From: CAJLIR01 sp964408085
GTDB taxonomy: Bacteria > Bacillota_I > Bacilli_A > RF39 > UBA660
Assembly (NCBI GenBank): GCA_964408085.1
Contig: CAYOYB010000010.1
Span: 14,960 to 78,959 of the forward strand
Length of the DNA: 64,000 nt
Direction: 5' to 3'
Shown here: piece after piece, positions 1 to 7,763 of the stretch
How positions within the stretch are numbered: position 1 is the stretch's first letter
Layout of the letters: every line of letters begins with the position of its first letter
Made by a program: the position numbers and the translations under genes
Notes under the pieces: generated by a model
Database searches by the model: none
Told to the model about the DNA's origin: nothing
Seen by the model: only the letters and a program-made list of their open reading frames with translations

Positions 1-1
1 T

Positions 2-214
2 TATATAGAAAGAAACGCTTATGGTAAAGCAACAACAACTTCAACAGAATTTAAAGATTCCATTGAAAGTTTTAAAGAATTTAAGCAACGAATGAAAAAA
101 TTTGATACTAAAAAAGAAGCTATTGATTATCTTATTAGTAAAACTGGTTTGAAAAAAGATGAATGTAAAACAATTTATGAATTCATAATGAATTTTGATT
201 TTAAAGATTTTTAA
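2..214 (+). CDS. C-terminal part of an unknown protein (5' end outside window)
   Basis: An open frame enters from the left edge and stops with TAA at 212-214, giving about 70 residues. It is Lys/Asp/Glu-rich and helical in appearance, with no motif I recognise. A perfect hairpin terminator follows at 231-254, so it ends its own transcript and is unlikely to be cotranscribed with the copper operon. Confidence 0.5.
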   Translation, partial: YIERNAYGKATTTSTEFKDSIESFKEFKQRMKKFDTKKEAIDYLISKTGLKKDECKTIYEFIMNFDFKDF

Positions 215-230
215 AAGAAATAATTATTTT

Positions 231-254
231 AATATTATAGTTTTCTATAATATT
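231..254 (+). terminator. Rho-independent terminator
   Basis: Perfect 10-bp stem AATATTATAG / CTATAATATT with a TTTT loop, followed by a short T-rich run. It separates the partial gene from the copper operon promoter. Confidence 0.65.
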
Positions 255-270
255 TTTATATACCCCCTTA

Positions 271-299
271 TTCACAAAATACCATAGTAGGTATATAAT
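271..299 (+). promoter_or_regulatory. Copper operon promoter with candidate CsoR operator
   Basis: A -35 TTCACA (271-276) and -10 TATAAT (294-299) are separated by 17 bases. The spacer holds the imperfect palindrome TACCATAGTAGGTA (280-293), and TACCCCC lies just upstream at 261-267. CsoR operators in Firmicutes are GC-centred palindromes beginning TACC, so autorepression of csoR-copZ-copA relieved by Cu(I) is the likely mode. The operator call is inference from position and sequence. Confidence 0.6.
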
Positions 300-318
300 A
301 AATACTGAGGTGTTTAAA

Positions 319-618
319 TTGGAACAAATTCATCATAATAGTAAAAAGACAATGAGAGGTACTAACGAGAAAAAAGCAATTATAAATCGTCTCAATCGAA
401 TAAAAGGACAAATTGATGGAATAAAAAGAATGGTTGATGAAGATAAATATTGTAATGATATTATGATACAATTATCAGCAGTAGAAAAAGCTGTAAATAG
501 TTTATCAAATTATATTTTAGAAAATCATTTATATTCTTGCGTTTCTAAGGATTTAGAGAATGGTAATTTAGAAATACTTGATGAACTTATAAGCTTATTT
601 AAAAGATTTAATAAATAA
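319..618 (+). CDS. csoR: Copper-sensing transcriptional repressor CsoR
   Basis: A DUF156/CsoR-family all-helical repressor that releases DNA when it binds Cu(I). With the TTG start at 319 the ligand residues fall at Cys45, His70 and Cys74, the same positions as in Bacillus subtilis CsoR, and the N-terminal helix carries the typical RLNRIKGQIDGI core. I chose TTG 319 over the in-frame GTG at 310 because the Shine-Dalgarno GAGGTG (307-312) overlaps that GTG and sits 6 bases from the TTG. It is first in an operon with a copper chaperone and copper ATPase, and a probable CsoR palindrome lies in its own promoter. Confidence 0.9.
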   Translation: MEQIHHNSKKTMRGTNEKKAIINRLNRIKGQIDGIKRMVDEDKYCNDIMIQLSAVEKAVNSLSNYILENHLYSCVSKDLENGNLEILDELISLFKRFNK

Positions 619-632
619 AGGAGATGATTATT

Positions 633-848
633 ATGAAAATAATTTTAAAAGTGAATGGTATTGAATGTAGTGGTTGTGAAAATCGAATTCAAAAATCATT
701 AACAGAAATAACTGGTATATCAAGTGTTAAGGCTAGTCATGAGACTGGTAGTGTTGAAATAAGTTCAAATGAAACAATTGATATCGATAAAATTAAAGAA
801 CGACTTGATGTATTAGGATTTGAGGTAGTGGAAATTATATATGAGTAA
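633..848 (+). CDS. copZ: Copper chaperone, HMA domain (CopZ-like)
   Basis: A 71-residue single heavy-metal-associated domain (ferredoxin-like fold) that binds Cu(I) through the motif ECSGCEN near its N terminus and is expected to deliver copper to CopA. An AAGGAG Shine-Dalgarno at 618-623 abuts an in-frame ATG at 624, so the ATG at 633, 9 bases from it, is the better start. The end overlaps the start of copA by 8 bases, indicating translational coupling. The usual GMTCxxC sequence is replaced by GIECSGC, but both cysteines are kept. Confidence 0.85.
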   Translation: MKIILKVNGIECSGCENRIQKSLTEITGISSVKASHETGSVEISSNETIDIDKIKERLDVLGFEVVEIIYE

Positions 849-3030
849 AATAATTTTAAATATTGGTGGTATGACTTGTAGTGCTTGTTCAAATGGTTTA
901 GAAAAATATTTAAAAAGACAACAAGGGATTAAAAATGTAAGCGTCAATTTAGTTTTAGGGCAAGCTTTAATCGAATATGATGATAATATAGATATTCAAA
1001 AACTTAATCAATATATAAAAGAGGCTGGTTTTGAAAGCTTAGGCGTTTATAATGAAAAAAAAGAAAATAGCCAAGATATTAAAAAAACTAATCTTATTAT
1101 ATTTGGTTTCTTAACTATTTTAATAATGTATATCGCAATGTCCCATATGATTAATTTACCAGTTATACCATTTTTAAGTTTAGAAAAATATCCACTTAAT
1201 TATGCTTTGTGTTTATGTTTTTTTAGTATATTATTCTTATTTTATGGATTAGATATTTTTAAAAGTGGCTATAAAAATTTAATTCATAAAACACCAAATA
1301 TGGATACATTAGTTTCAATTGGTGTATTAGCTAGTTTTTTATATAGTTTATTTGGTACTGTAATGATTTTTTTAGGTAAAAATAACTATGTTCACAGTTT
1401 ATATTTTGAGTCAGTTTCAACTGTTATTTTCTTTATTAAAATAGGAAGGTTTATTGATTCAAGAACTAAAGAAAAAACTAAAGAAGCTATAAAAGAATTA
1501 GTAGAAATCACACCTACAATGGCAATTTTAAAAATTAATGATAAAGAAAAAGAAGTAACTATCGATGAAGTTAAAATTGATGATATTCTAATTTGCAAAC
1601 CAGGAATGAAAGTTGCAGTCGATGGTATTATTGTTAGTGGTAGTGCTCATTTAGACGAAGCATTTATAACTGGTGAATCAGTTCCTGTTAAGAAAAACGT
1701 TAACGATAACGTTATTGCTGGTAGTATTAATTATGATGGTTACTTTGAATACAAAGCTTTAAAAATTGGTAAAAATTCAACTATATCAGAAATTGTTAAA
1801 TTAGTTAGTGAAGCAACTAATACAAAAGCTCCAATTTCAAAAATAGCTGATAAAGTAAGTGGAATTTTTGTCCCAGCAATTATGATAATTGCGTTTTTAA
1901 CTTTAATTATTTATTTAATTTTAGGTACAGATTTTAATATAGCCTTAACACACTTTGTCAGTGTTTTGGTTGTCGCTTGTCCTTGTGCTTTAGGTTTAGC
2001 AACACCACTAGCTATTGTAATTAGTGAAGGACGATGCGCAAAAGGTGGTATTTTAGTTAAAACTAGTGAAATTTTAGAAAATGCTCATAAAGTTGATACC
2101 ATTGTTTTTGATAAGACAGGTACTTTAACTTATGGTAATCTAAAAATATCAAAAATATATAATTATAGTAATTATAATAATGAAGAATTAATGAAAATTA
2201 TATCTAGTTTAGAAAGTTATTCAACTCATCCAATTAGTAAAGTATTTAATAATTATGCCAGCGAAAATAACTTAAAACTATATAATGTTAAAGAATTTGA
2301 AAATATTGCTGGTATGGGTCTATCTGGTTTTGTTAATAAAAATGAATATTATGTTGGTAATAATAAAATTATTTCTAAATTAAAAATAAAAAATAGTTAT
2401 AAAACTGATGAAGAAAATTTAACTAAACTAGGTAATAGTATTGTTTATGTAATCGAGAATAAAAAAATAATTGCCTTACTTGGTCTTAGTGATATTGTAA
2501 GAAGTAATGCCAAAGAAATAATTGAAAAATTATATAATTTAAATAAAAAAATTATAATGCTTACTGGTGATAATTATGAAACAGCAAACATTGTAGCTAA
2601 TGAGTTAGGAATTAAAGAATTTGTTTCTGAACTATTACCTAAAGATAAACTTTTAAAAATAGAACAATTAAAAAACTCTAATAAAGTAATGATGGTAGGG
2701 GATGGAATTAATGATGCTCCATCGTTAGCAGCTTCAACAATAGGCGTTTCTTTATCAGGTGGAACAGATGTTGCCAATAATTCAGCTGATGTAATTTTAA
2801 TGAATGATAATTTAGAATCTTTAGTACAACTATTAATAATTAGTGAAAGAACAATTAAAAATATAAAGCAAAATTTATTCTGGGCTTTCTTTTATAATAT
2901 TTGTATGATACCAATCGCAATAGGGTTACTTTCAAAATTAGGGATTAATATGACACCAATGGTTGCTAGCTTAGCTATGACTTTAAGTAGTTTAACTGTA
3001 GTTTTTAATGCCTTAAGATTAAAAAAGTAA
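841..3030 (+). CDS. copA: Copper-exporting P1B-type ATPase CopA
   Basis: A 729-residue integral membrane ATPase that expels Cu(I). In order: one N-terminal HMA domain with GMTCSAC (residues 10-16), transmembrane helices, the TGES actuator motif, the ion-binding CPC (380-382), the phosphorylation motif DKTGTLT (Asp424), the STHP motif of P1B pumps, and GDGINDAP (Asp621 region). The last helices carry a YN pair and a Met/Ser motif (MVASLAMTLSSL), which point to Cu(I) specificity. It has one HMA domain rather than the two of many Firmicute homologues, perhaps compensated by the separate CopZ. No clear terminator follows. Confidence 0.95.
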   Translation: MSKIILNIGGMTCSACSNGLEKYLKRQQGIKNVSVNLVLGQALIEYDDNIDIQKLNQYIKEAGFESLGVYNEKKENSQDIKKTNLIIFGFLTILIMYIAMSHMINLPVIPFLSLEKYPLNYALCLCFFSILFLFYGLDIFKSGYKNLIHKTPNMDTLVSIGVLASFLYSLFGTVMIFLGKNNYVHSLYFESVSTVIFFIKIGRFIDSRTKEKTKEAIKELVEITPTMAILKINDKEKEVTIDEVKIDDILICKPGMKVAVDGIIVSGSAHLDEAFITGESVPVKKNVNDNVIAGSINYDGYFEYKALKIGKNSTISEIVKLVSEATNTKAPISKIADKVSGIFVPAIMIIAFLTLIIYLILGTDFNIALTHFVSVLVVACPCALGLATPLAIVISEGRCAKGGILVKTSEILENAHKVDTIVFDKTGTLTYGNLKISKIYNYSNYNNEELMKIISSLESYSTHPISKVFNNYASENNLKLYNVKEFENIAGMGLSGFVNKNEYYVGNNKIISKLKIKNSYKTDEENLTKLGNSIVYVIENKKIIALLGLSDIVRSNAKEIIEKLYNLNKKIIMLTGDNYETANIVANELGIKEFVSELLPKDKLLKIEQLKNSNKVMMVGDGINDAPSLAASTIGVSLSGGTDVANNSADVILMNDNLESLVQLLIISERTIKNIKQNLFWAFFYNICMIPIAIGLLSKLGINMTPMVASLAMTLSSLTVVFNALRLKK

Positions 3031-3050
3031 AATAATCAAAAAGCATTTAA

Positions 3051-3079
3051 TTTACAAGCATAACTAGAAATGATATAAT
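3051..3079 (+). promoter_or_regulatory. trpS promoter, extended -10
   Basis: -35 TTTACA (3051-3056), 17-base spacer, -10 TATAAT (3074-3079) with the extended TGn motif. The predicted leader is only about 15 bases, so no T-box can fit. Confidence 0.75.
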
Positions 3080-3098
3080 GTATTGGAGGTGTTTAACT

Positions 3099-4079
3099 AT
3101 GAAGAAGATGTTAACAGGATTACAACCAACAGGCATAATAACACTAGGTAACTACATAGGCGCTATAAAACAAATGGTTAAATATCAAGATATGTATGAG
3201 TCATATTTATTTATAGCAGATTTACATTCAATTACTATTCCACAAGATCCTTTAGAATTATCTAAAAATATAAAAAGCTTATTAGCTATTTATTTAGCTT
3301 GTGGTATAGATCCTAATAAAAATAAAATTTTTATTCAATCAGAAAATTTATATCATGCTAATATTTCTTGGTTGTTAGAATGTAATACATATTATGGTGA
3401 ATTATCTAGAATGACACAATTTAAAGATAAAAGTAAAAAAAGTGCTAACTTTACTAGTGGATTACTTACTTATCCAGTATTAATGGCTTCTGATATCTTA
3501 ATATATGATGTTGACTATGTACCAGTAGGAATTGATCAAAAACAACATGTTGAATTAGCACGTGATATAGCTATAAGATTTAATAAAAAATTTGGGGAAA
3601 CATTTAAAATTCCAGAACCATTAATGACTACTGAAGGTACAAAAATTATGGATTTAGTAGATCCTACTAAAAAAATGAGTAAATCAAGCGATAATCCTAA
3701 AGGTGTTATAAGAATATTAGATGAACCAGATGTAATTAGAAAAAAAATTATGGGAGCTACTACAGATTCTGATACATTTATTAAATTTGATCCTATAAAT
3801 AAACCTGGTGTTTCTAATTTAATAAATATATATGCTTCATTAAGTAATAAAAAAATTGAAGAAGTAGAAAAGTTATTTGTAGATAAAAAATATGGAGAAT
3901 TAAAAAAAGAAGTAGCAGATTTAGTTGTTGATGAATTAACAAAAATTCAAACTAAATACTATGAGCTAATTAATAGTAAAGAATTAGATAAAATACTAGA
4001 TGAAGGAATTAATTTTACTAGGGAAATTGCTAAGAAAAAATACGAAATAATGAAAAATAAAATGGGATTACATAGGTAA
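3099..4079 (+). CDS. trpS: Tryptophanyl-tRNA synthetase
   Basis: A class I aminoacyl-tRNA synthetase of about 326 residues that charges tRNA-Trp. The N terminus shows the HIGH-type signature within TGIITLGNYIGA, and KKMSKSSDNP is the KMSKS loop. The GGAGGTG Shine-Dalgarno at 3085-3091 fixes ATG 3099; an upstream in-frame ATG at 3078 overlaps the -10 box and is rejected. It is transcribed alone from its own extended -10 promoter, and tRNA-Thr starts 10 bases after the stop. Confidence 0.95.
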   Translation: MKKMLTGLQPTGIITLGNYIGAIKQMVKYQDMYESYLFIADLHSITIPQDPLELSKNIKSLLAIYLACGIDPNKNKIFIQSENLYHANISWLLECNTYYGELSRMTQFKDKSKKSANFTSGLLTYPVLMASDILIYDVDYVPVGIDQKQHVELARDIAIRFNKKFGETFKIPEPLMTTEGTKIMDLVDPTKKMSKSSDNPKGVIRILDEPDVIRKKIMGATTDSDTFIKFDPINKPGVSNLINIYASLSNKKIEEVEKLFVDKKYGELKKEVADLVVDELTKIQTKYYELINSKELDKILDEGINFTREIAKKKYEIMKNKMGLHR

Positions 4080-4089
4080 TCCTATAATT

Positions 4090-4163
4090 GCCGATTTAGT
4101 TTAGTGGTAAAACAGATGCATGGTAAGCATCAGCGGACAGTTCAATTCTGTCATTCGGCACCA
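4090..4163 (+). tRNA. tRNA-Thr (anticodon GGT)
   Basis: Cloverleaf readable by eye: acceptor GCCGATT / ATTCGGC with one T-T mismatch, D-arm around GTTTAGTGGTAAAAC, anticodon stem GATGC/GCATC with loop ATGGTAA (anticodon GGT), T-arm GACAG/CTGTC, encoded CCA at 4161-4163. It marks the left boundary of the accessory block. The sequence just after it (CAGATTGATAGGAAACTCGA) recurs in diverged form elsewhere in the block. Confidence 0.93.
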
Positions 4164-4244
4164 GATTGATAGGAAACTCGAACTTTTCGAGTAAAAATAA
4201 GAAAATGGCTTGTCAAAAAGTCGTTTTTATGATACTATGTATTT

Positions 4245-4355
4245 GTCAAGGAAACTTGCATAAAATACAAATGGAACATTCAATATTGCAGTGTTGAGTG
4301 TTGCCTATAAATGAGCATCACCTAAATCATTGCTGAGTTAGGTGATTTTCTTTTT
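4245..4355 (+). ncRNA. Predicted antisense RNA of type I toxin module, copy 1
   Basis: A promoter TTGTCA (4210-4215), 17-base spacer, TACTAT (4233-4238) on the plus strand should start an RNA near 4245. It would end at the hairpin 4317-4346 followed by T-rich sequence to about 4355. The RNA is antisense to the 3' part of the toxin mRNA encoded on the minus strand and would be the antitoxin. Copy 2 at 17.4 kb has the same arrangement with an equally spaced TTGTCA / TATTAT promoter, which supports a real transcript. Confidence 0.6.
4317..4346. terminator. Shared hairpin of the toxin/antisense pair, copy 1
   Basis: Stem ATCACCTAA / TTAGGTGAT (4317-4325 and 4338-4346), perfect, 12-base loop. On the plus strand it is followed by a T-rich tract and should terminate the antisense RNA. 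On the minus strand it lacks a T-run, so the toxin mRNA probably continues. The identical stem occurs in copy 2 (17404-17433). Confidence 0.7.
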
Positions 4356-4437
4356 ATATTAGAACTATAAATAGTAATAATACTAATAGGAAGATAAGAA
4401 TTACTAGAGATAGAATTAAAAAATCCTTCTTGTTCAT
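4354..4437 (-). CDS. 27-residue hydrophobic peptide, probable type I toxin, copy 1
   Basis: A short frame preceded by a strong Shine-Dalgarno GGGAGG, 7 bases from the ATG. The peptide begins MNKKDFLI and is then an unbroken run of Leu/Ile/Val/Phe to the end, a single membrane-spanning segment. A second copy (17316-17399) encodes another 27-residue peptide beginning MSKKDFLI. The mRNA leader can form a hairpin (ATTGCC with GGCGAT) that covers the ribosome site, and its 5' end is complementary to its 3' end, both usual in type I toxin mRNAs. The promoter carries a LexA-like box. Function is inferred from architecture; I cannot assign a named family. Confidence 0.7.
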   Translation of the reverse strand: MNKKDFLILSLVILIFLLVLLLFIVLI

Positions 4438-4499
4438 TGTATCGCCTCCCTTCTTTCATGAAGTTTGGCAATCACCCAACTATTAAATGTTCCAAATAT

Positions 4500-4528
4500 A
4501 TTATGCTAAACATTTGTTCTTGATACAA
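4500..4528 (-). promoter_or_regulatory. SOS-type (LexA-like box) promoter of toxin copy 1
   Basis: Read on the minus strand: -35 TTGTAT (4528-4523), 17-base spacer, -10 CATAAT (4505-4500). The spacer contains GAACAAATGTTT (plus 4508-4519), which fits the inner 12 positions of the Bacillus LexA (DinR) consensus GAACRNRYGTTY. The transcript would begin GGAACATTTAATA at about 4493. Confidence 0.65.
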
Positions 4529-4545
4529 TAATTTTATACAAAATT

Positions 4546-4591
4546 GTGACAATTTAGAAAACACACTTGCATATTGACAAAATCAATATGC
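4546..4591 (+). repeat. Shared promoter/palindrome element A, copy 1
   Basis: GTGACA (4546-4551), an 18-base conserved spacer ending ACACACTTG, and CATATT (4570-4575) form a promoter-like core. A palindrome GCATATTGA / TCAATATGC (4569-4577, 4583-4591) overlaps the -10. Similar elements occur at 6796, 10123 and, inverted, 21399. Here it leads into the gene at 4611. Confidence 0.6.
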
Positions 4592-4610
4592 GTTATAGGA
4601 GTAAAATATT

Positions 4611-5021
4611 ATGAAAAGTTTGTTAGAAACTAATATATACGATGTAAATGGTAATTTATTAATCTGTGGAACTTGTTTACCAAATATGCAAAGAATAGGA
4701 TATGAAGAATTTGCTAAAAAATTTGATACTATACTTTGCTTATGTCTTGAAAAGGATCATATTAACATGGCTATCACAAAAATCTGTGGAATGATATCTA
4801 CAAAAAAATTAACTAGTATAACATTTGCATCTGTCAATAAATCACCACATTGTATTCAACTTCATTATATAAAGAATGAGATAAAAAGAATTATGAATAA
4901 TGACGATTTACCATTAATGAAAAGCGTTATCATACAAAATAATCAGATATATAATATAGAAGACGATATACTTTCCTTATCAAAAGACCTTGTTAAATTA
5001 TCCACAATAGATTCAAATTAA
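4611..5021 (+). CDS. Conserved-looking cysteine-containing protein, unknown function
   Basis: 136 residues, soluble. Features: a CGTC pair (Cys19, Cys22), a further CLCL pair around residues 43-45, and a SPHCIQLHY motif with Cys81. The clustered cysteines make an iron-sulfur or other metal site plausible, but I do not recognise the family. The ATG is preceded by ATAGGAG at suitable spacing. It is transcribed from repeat element A copy 1 and followed directly by right-end repeat C1, so it looks like a single-gene cassette in the tRNA-Thr block. Confidence 0.7.
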   Translation: MKSLLETNIYDVNGNLLICGTCLPNMQRIGYEEFAKKFDTILCLCLEKDHINMAITKICGMISTKKLTSITFASVNKSPHCIQLHYIKNEIKRIMNNDDLPLMKSVIIQNNQIYNIEDDILSLSKDLVKLSTIDSN

Positions 5022-5023
5022 GA

Positions 5024-5052
5024 GTTGTTGTACGTCTTCCTTTAGGGCACCA
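5024..5052 (+). repeat. Cassette right-end repeat C, copy 1
   Basis: GTTGTTGTACGTC, then TTCCTTTAGGGCACCA. It matches the copies at 7671-7700 and, inverted, 22516-22544. It resembles the last bases of a tRNA (GGCACCA), but no cloverleaf precedes it. It lies immediately after the stop of the preceding gene. Confidence 0.6.
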
Positions 5053-5216
5053 TTGAGATTAAAAATTGCGCTTTAGCGATTAGATTATAGATAAAGTTTA
5101 TATTATTTGATATTATGGGCTTTTTCTCTATACATTTTAAATAAAGAATCAAAAGAATATTGAAATATGCTATAATAAAGATGGCGAGGAACTATAAATA
5201 ATTAAGGAGTGAAAAA

Positions 5217-6509
5217 ATGCTAAATCAAGAAAATATAAATAAATTTAGGAAGAATTATGAAAAAGATAATACAAATAAAATTAGACAGAGAATGTTAAAT
5301 AAAGTTCAATTAGTTGATTTGATTCAAGATGTAGATACTAAATTGAGTCATGATTTTAGTATAAATATTAAAACTCATAGTATTATGGATCAGAAAGCAT
5401 CAGGGCGCTGTTGGTCTTTTGCAGGATTGAATATTTTAAGGGAAAAAGTAATAGAAAAATGTGAAATGGATAATTTTCAACTATCAGGTAGTTATATTGC
5501 TTTTTATGATAAATTGGAGAGATTTAATATTCTATTAGAAAGATTAATAACCTATAAGAATGATAATAAAAAACTATATGACAGATATGTATCTAATTTA
5601 TTAGAAAATGGCATGACAGATGGAGGTTATTTTACTCAGTTTGCTAATTTAGTATATAAATATGGTGTAGTTCCAAAAAGTATTTTTCCTGAAACCTTTT
5701 CATCTTCAAATACTTATGAAATAAATCAAATATTATCAAGATTATTAAGAAAGTATTATTTAGAATTAGAAGAATTTCAAGATGACGAAAAATTATTAAA
5801 GAACAAATATATGGAAAGAGCATTTAATATAATAACAAATGTATATGGTATGCCTCCTGAAAAATTCAACTTTGAATATACTGATAAAAATGGTAAGTAT
5901 CACATAGATAAAAACATTACCCCAAAAGAATTTTATGATAAATACATAGGTATAAATTTGATTGAAGACTATGTAGAAATATCATCTTATCAAGATGAAA
6001 AAATTAAATATAATAATGTTTATATAGAAGATGAAAGTTCTAGAATTAGTGGAAAAGATAATAATATAACTTTGAATTTATCTCCAAAGGAATTTCAAGA
6101 TTTGATAATAAAGCAATTAAAAGCTAAAGAGCCTGTTTATTTTTATTGTTCTACAACTTCAAAAAGCGTAGATGGTATATGGCTTGACATTATGGAAAGA
6201 TATGGTGAAATTTTTGGAGTAGATTTAAAATTAGATAATAACTCTATCTTAAAAACTAATGGTATTACTAATTATCATTGTATGATAATAACAGGTGCTA
6301 ATATAATTGATAATAAGGTTACAAAATGGAAAATAGAAAATAGTTGGGGAAGTAAATATGGTAATCAAGGATATTATGTAGCAACAGACGATTGGGTAAA
6401 AAACTATGTTCACAGAATTGTTATAAATAAAAAATATTTAACTACAAAACAATTAGAGATTATGAATCAAGATATAATTAGATTAGAAAAATGGGATGCT
6501 AAGTTTTAA
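5217..6509 (+). CDS. pepC: Aminopeptidase C, bleomycin-hydrolase family (C1B)
   Basis: 430 residues, the usual length for PepC. The papain-like triad is visible: Cys65 in ASGRCWSFAGLN, His354 in NYHCMIITG and Asn375 in IENSWGSKYG. It is a cytoplasmic hexameric peptidase releasing N-terminal residues from peptides; no signal peptide is present. The start is set by AAGGAGTG 7-8 bases upstream of ATG 5217. An extended -10 TGCTATAAT (5168-5176) probably provides its own promoter. PepC together with the M18 peptidase nearby fits peptide scavenging. Confidence 0.93.
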   Translation: MLNQENINKFRKNYEKDNTNKIRQRMLNKVQLVDLIQDVDTKLSHDFSINIKTHSIMDQKASGRCWSFAGLNILREKVIEKCEMDNFQLSGSYIAFYDKLERFNILLERLITYKNDNKKLYDRYVSNLLENGMTDGGYFTQFANLVYKYGVVPKSIFPETFSSSNTYEINQILSRLLRKYYLELEEFQDDEKLLKNKYMERAFNIITNVYGMPPEKFNFEYTDKNGKYHIDKNITPKEFYDKYIGINLIEDYVEISSYQDEKIKYNNVYIEDESSRISGKDNNITLNLSPKEFQDLIIKQLKAKEPVYFYCSTTSKSVDGIWLDIMERYGEIFGVDLKLDNNSILKTNGITNYHCMIITGANIIDNKVTKWKIENSWGSKYGNQGYYVATDDWVKNYVHRIVINKKYLTTKQLEIMNQDIIRLEKWDAKF

Positions 6510-6758
6510 ATCTATTGCAATTTTGATTTCAAAAAGTATTGAAAGTTTCGCTATAGATGGTGTATATTATATATCAAGATGTGCCTAGGAAACTTTAGAA
6601 GCCTTAGGTCTTTTTCATTTTCTAGCAAAGTTATTACTTTATAAGCGTTATAATTTATCTATCAAATACAAATGAGCTTATTTTTTACTGTTAGGTGCAA
6701 AACCCCATTGGTAAACGCACCATAGAGAAATTTAGTTGAACTTTCGAGTGATAATAAA
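6510..6758. other. Intergenic stretch after pepC with decayed tRNA-end-like sequence
   Basis: No gene seen. A weak hairpin with T-run near 6586-6616 (CCTAGG ... CCTTAGG, then TCTTTTT) may terminate pepC. At 6714-6748, CGCACCATAGAG followed by GAACTTTCGAG resembles the sequence after tRNA-Thr(GGT) (GGCACCAGATTG ... GAACTTTTCGAG). Confidence 0.35.
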
Positions 6759-6797
6759 AAACTACTTTCAATTTAATTTTGAGAGTAGTTTTATTTT
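6759..6797 (+). terminator. Hairpin terminator preceding element A copy 2
   Basis: Stem AAACTACTTTCAA / TTGAGAGTAGTTT with one G-U pair, followed by TTATTTT. The same hairpin joined to element A recurs inverted at 21433-21468, so terminator and element A travel together in these two places. Confidence 0.65.
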
Positions 6798-6840
6798 GTC
6801 AATTTAGAAAACACACTTGCATATTGGCTATGCCAATAAG
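6796..6840 (+). repeat. Shared promoter/palindrome element A, copy 2
   Basis: TTGTCA (6796-6801), the same 18-base spacer as copy 1, CATATT (6820-6825). The palindrome here is ATTGGC / GCCAAT: both arms differ from copy 1 but still match each other. It leads to the HTH-CYTH gene. Confidence 0.6.
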
Positions 6841-6907
6841 TCATAATTCTACAATTTGTAGAGGCAATATTATGTATTTATATGTTAAAATGTAATTGGT
6901 GATATAA

Positions 6908-7657
6908 ATGAATTTAGGTAATAGAATAGCAAAATTAAGAAAAGAAAAACATGTAACACAACAACAACTAGCAGACAAGCTTTTTGTAACTGATAAAACA
7001 ATTTCAAGTTGGGAATCTAATAGAACAGAACCTAATTTAGAAATGATAATAAAAATAAGTGAAGTATTAGAAGGGAGTGTGGGGTGTTTAATTTATGGAG
7101 ATAATCATAAAAATGATATTGAAACCGAAATTAAAATTAAATTGTCTAAAGATGAATTTACAGTTGTTGAAAATATTATGAAAAATAATGCTGAATTTTT
7201 ACAAAATAATAAGCAATGTGATACTTATTATCAACCACTACATAGGAAGTTTTTAAAAGAAAATAAAGAAACTATAAATGAATGGCTAAGAATTGGTATA
7301 AGAGGTAATAAAAAAATCTTAAATTATAAAAATTGGTATGATAATGTGTATTGTGATGAATATGAAGTTGAGATAGATAATGATAAAAATTTAGATAAAA
7401 TATTTCAAATATTGGGATTAGAAAAGATTGCCATAGTAAATAAAGTAAGAAATACATATTTTTATTTAAATAAGTATGAAGTTGCCTTGGATTATGTTGA
7501 TAATCTTGGATACTTTATAGAAATAGAAGTCAAAAAATATGATGAAAATGCAATAAAAGAATATGATGGCTTGATTAAAGTTGCAAAAAATCTTAATTTG
7601 AATTTAAATAATATGGATAAAAGAGGTTATCCATATCATATTATTTATAATGATTAG
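6908..7657 (+). CDS. XRE-family regulator fused to a CYTH (class IV adenylate cyclase-like) domain
   Basis: 249 residues. Residues about 5-58 are a Cro/CI helix-turn-helix (LRKEKHVTQQQLADKL ... ISSWESNRTEPN). Residues about 71-209 are a CYTH triphosphate-tunnel domain with its diagnostic residues in order: ETEIK (ExExK, 72-76), Arg128, Lys141, EYEVE (151-155), Lys179-Arg181, Asp195 and the GYFIEIE end (Glu205, Glu207). CYTH proteins are class IV adenylate cyclases, thiamine triphosphatases or polyphosphatases. The complete tunnel suggests real binding of, or action on, a triphosphate ligand. A triphosphate-sensing repressor is inference. It is a single gene under element A copy 2, closed by right-end repeat C2. 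Confidence 0.8.
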   Translation: MNLGNRIAKLRKEKHVTQQQLADKLFVTDKTISSWESNRTEPNLEMIIKISEVLEGSVGCLIYGDNHKNDIETEIKIKLSKDEFTVVENIMKNNAEFLQNNKQCDTYYQPLHRKFLKENKETINEWLRIGIRGNKKILNYKNWYDNVYCDEYEVEIDNDKNLDKIFQILGLEKIAIVNKVRNTYFYLNKYEVALDYVDNLGYFIEIEVKKYDENAIKEYDGLIKVAKNLNLNLNNMDKRGYPYHIIYND

Positions 7658-7670
7658 CTTAACATAAAAA

Positions 7671-7700
7671 GTTATTGTACGTCCTCCCTTAGGGCACCAG
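7671..7700 (+). repeat. Cassette right-end repeat C, copy 2
   Basis: GTTATTGTACGTC then CTCCCTTAGGGCACCAG, starting 13 bases after the HTH-CYTH stop. It is the best-preserved plus-strand copy. No cloverleaf lies upstream. Confidence 0.6.
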
Positions 7701-7763
7701 AAAGCAATCTGTCCAAACTTTTATAGTTTAGGACTTAAATATATAAGTATCAATTACAAAAAA

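Noticed and set aside
3080..3098. T-box riboswitch before trpS
   Set aside because: The promoter lies within 20 bases of the ribosome site, leaving no room for a leader.
4354..4437. Toxin peptides as phage holins
   Set aside because: No endolysin or phage genes nearby; promoter, antisense RNA and mRNA folding fit a type I toxin better.
5024..7700. Repeat C copies ending GGCACCA as tRNA genes
   Set aside because: No anticodon or D-arm lies upstream and the T-arm sequence TTC is absent; only the last bases look like a tRNA.
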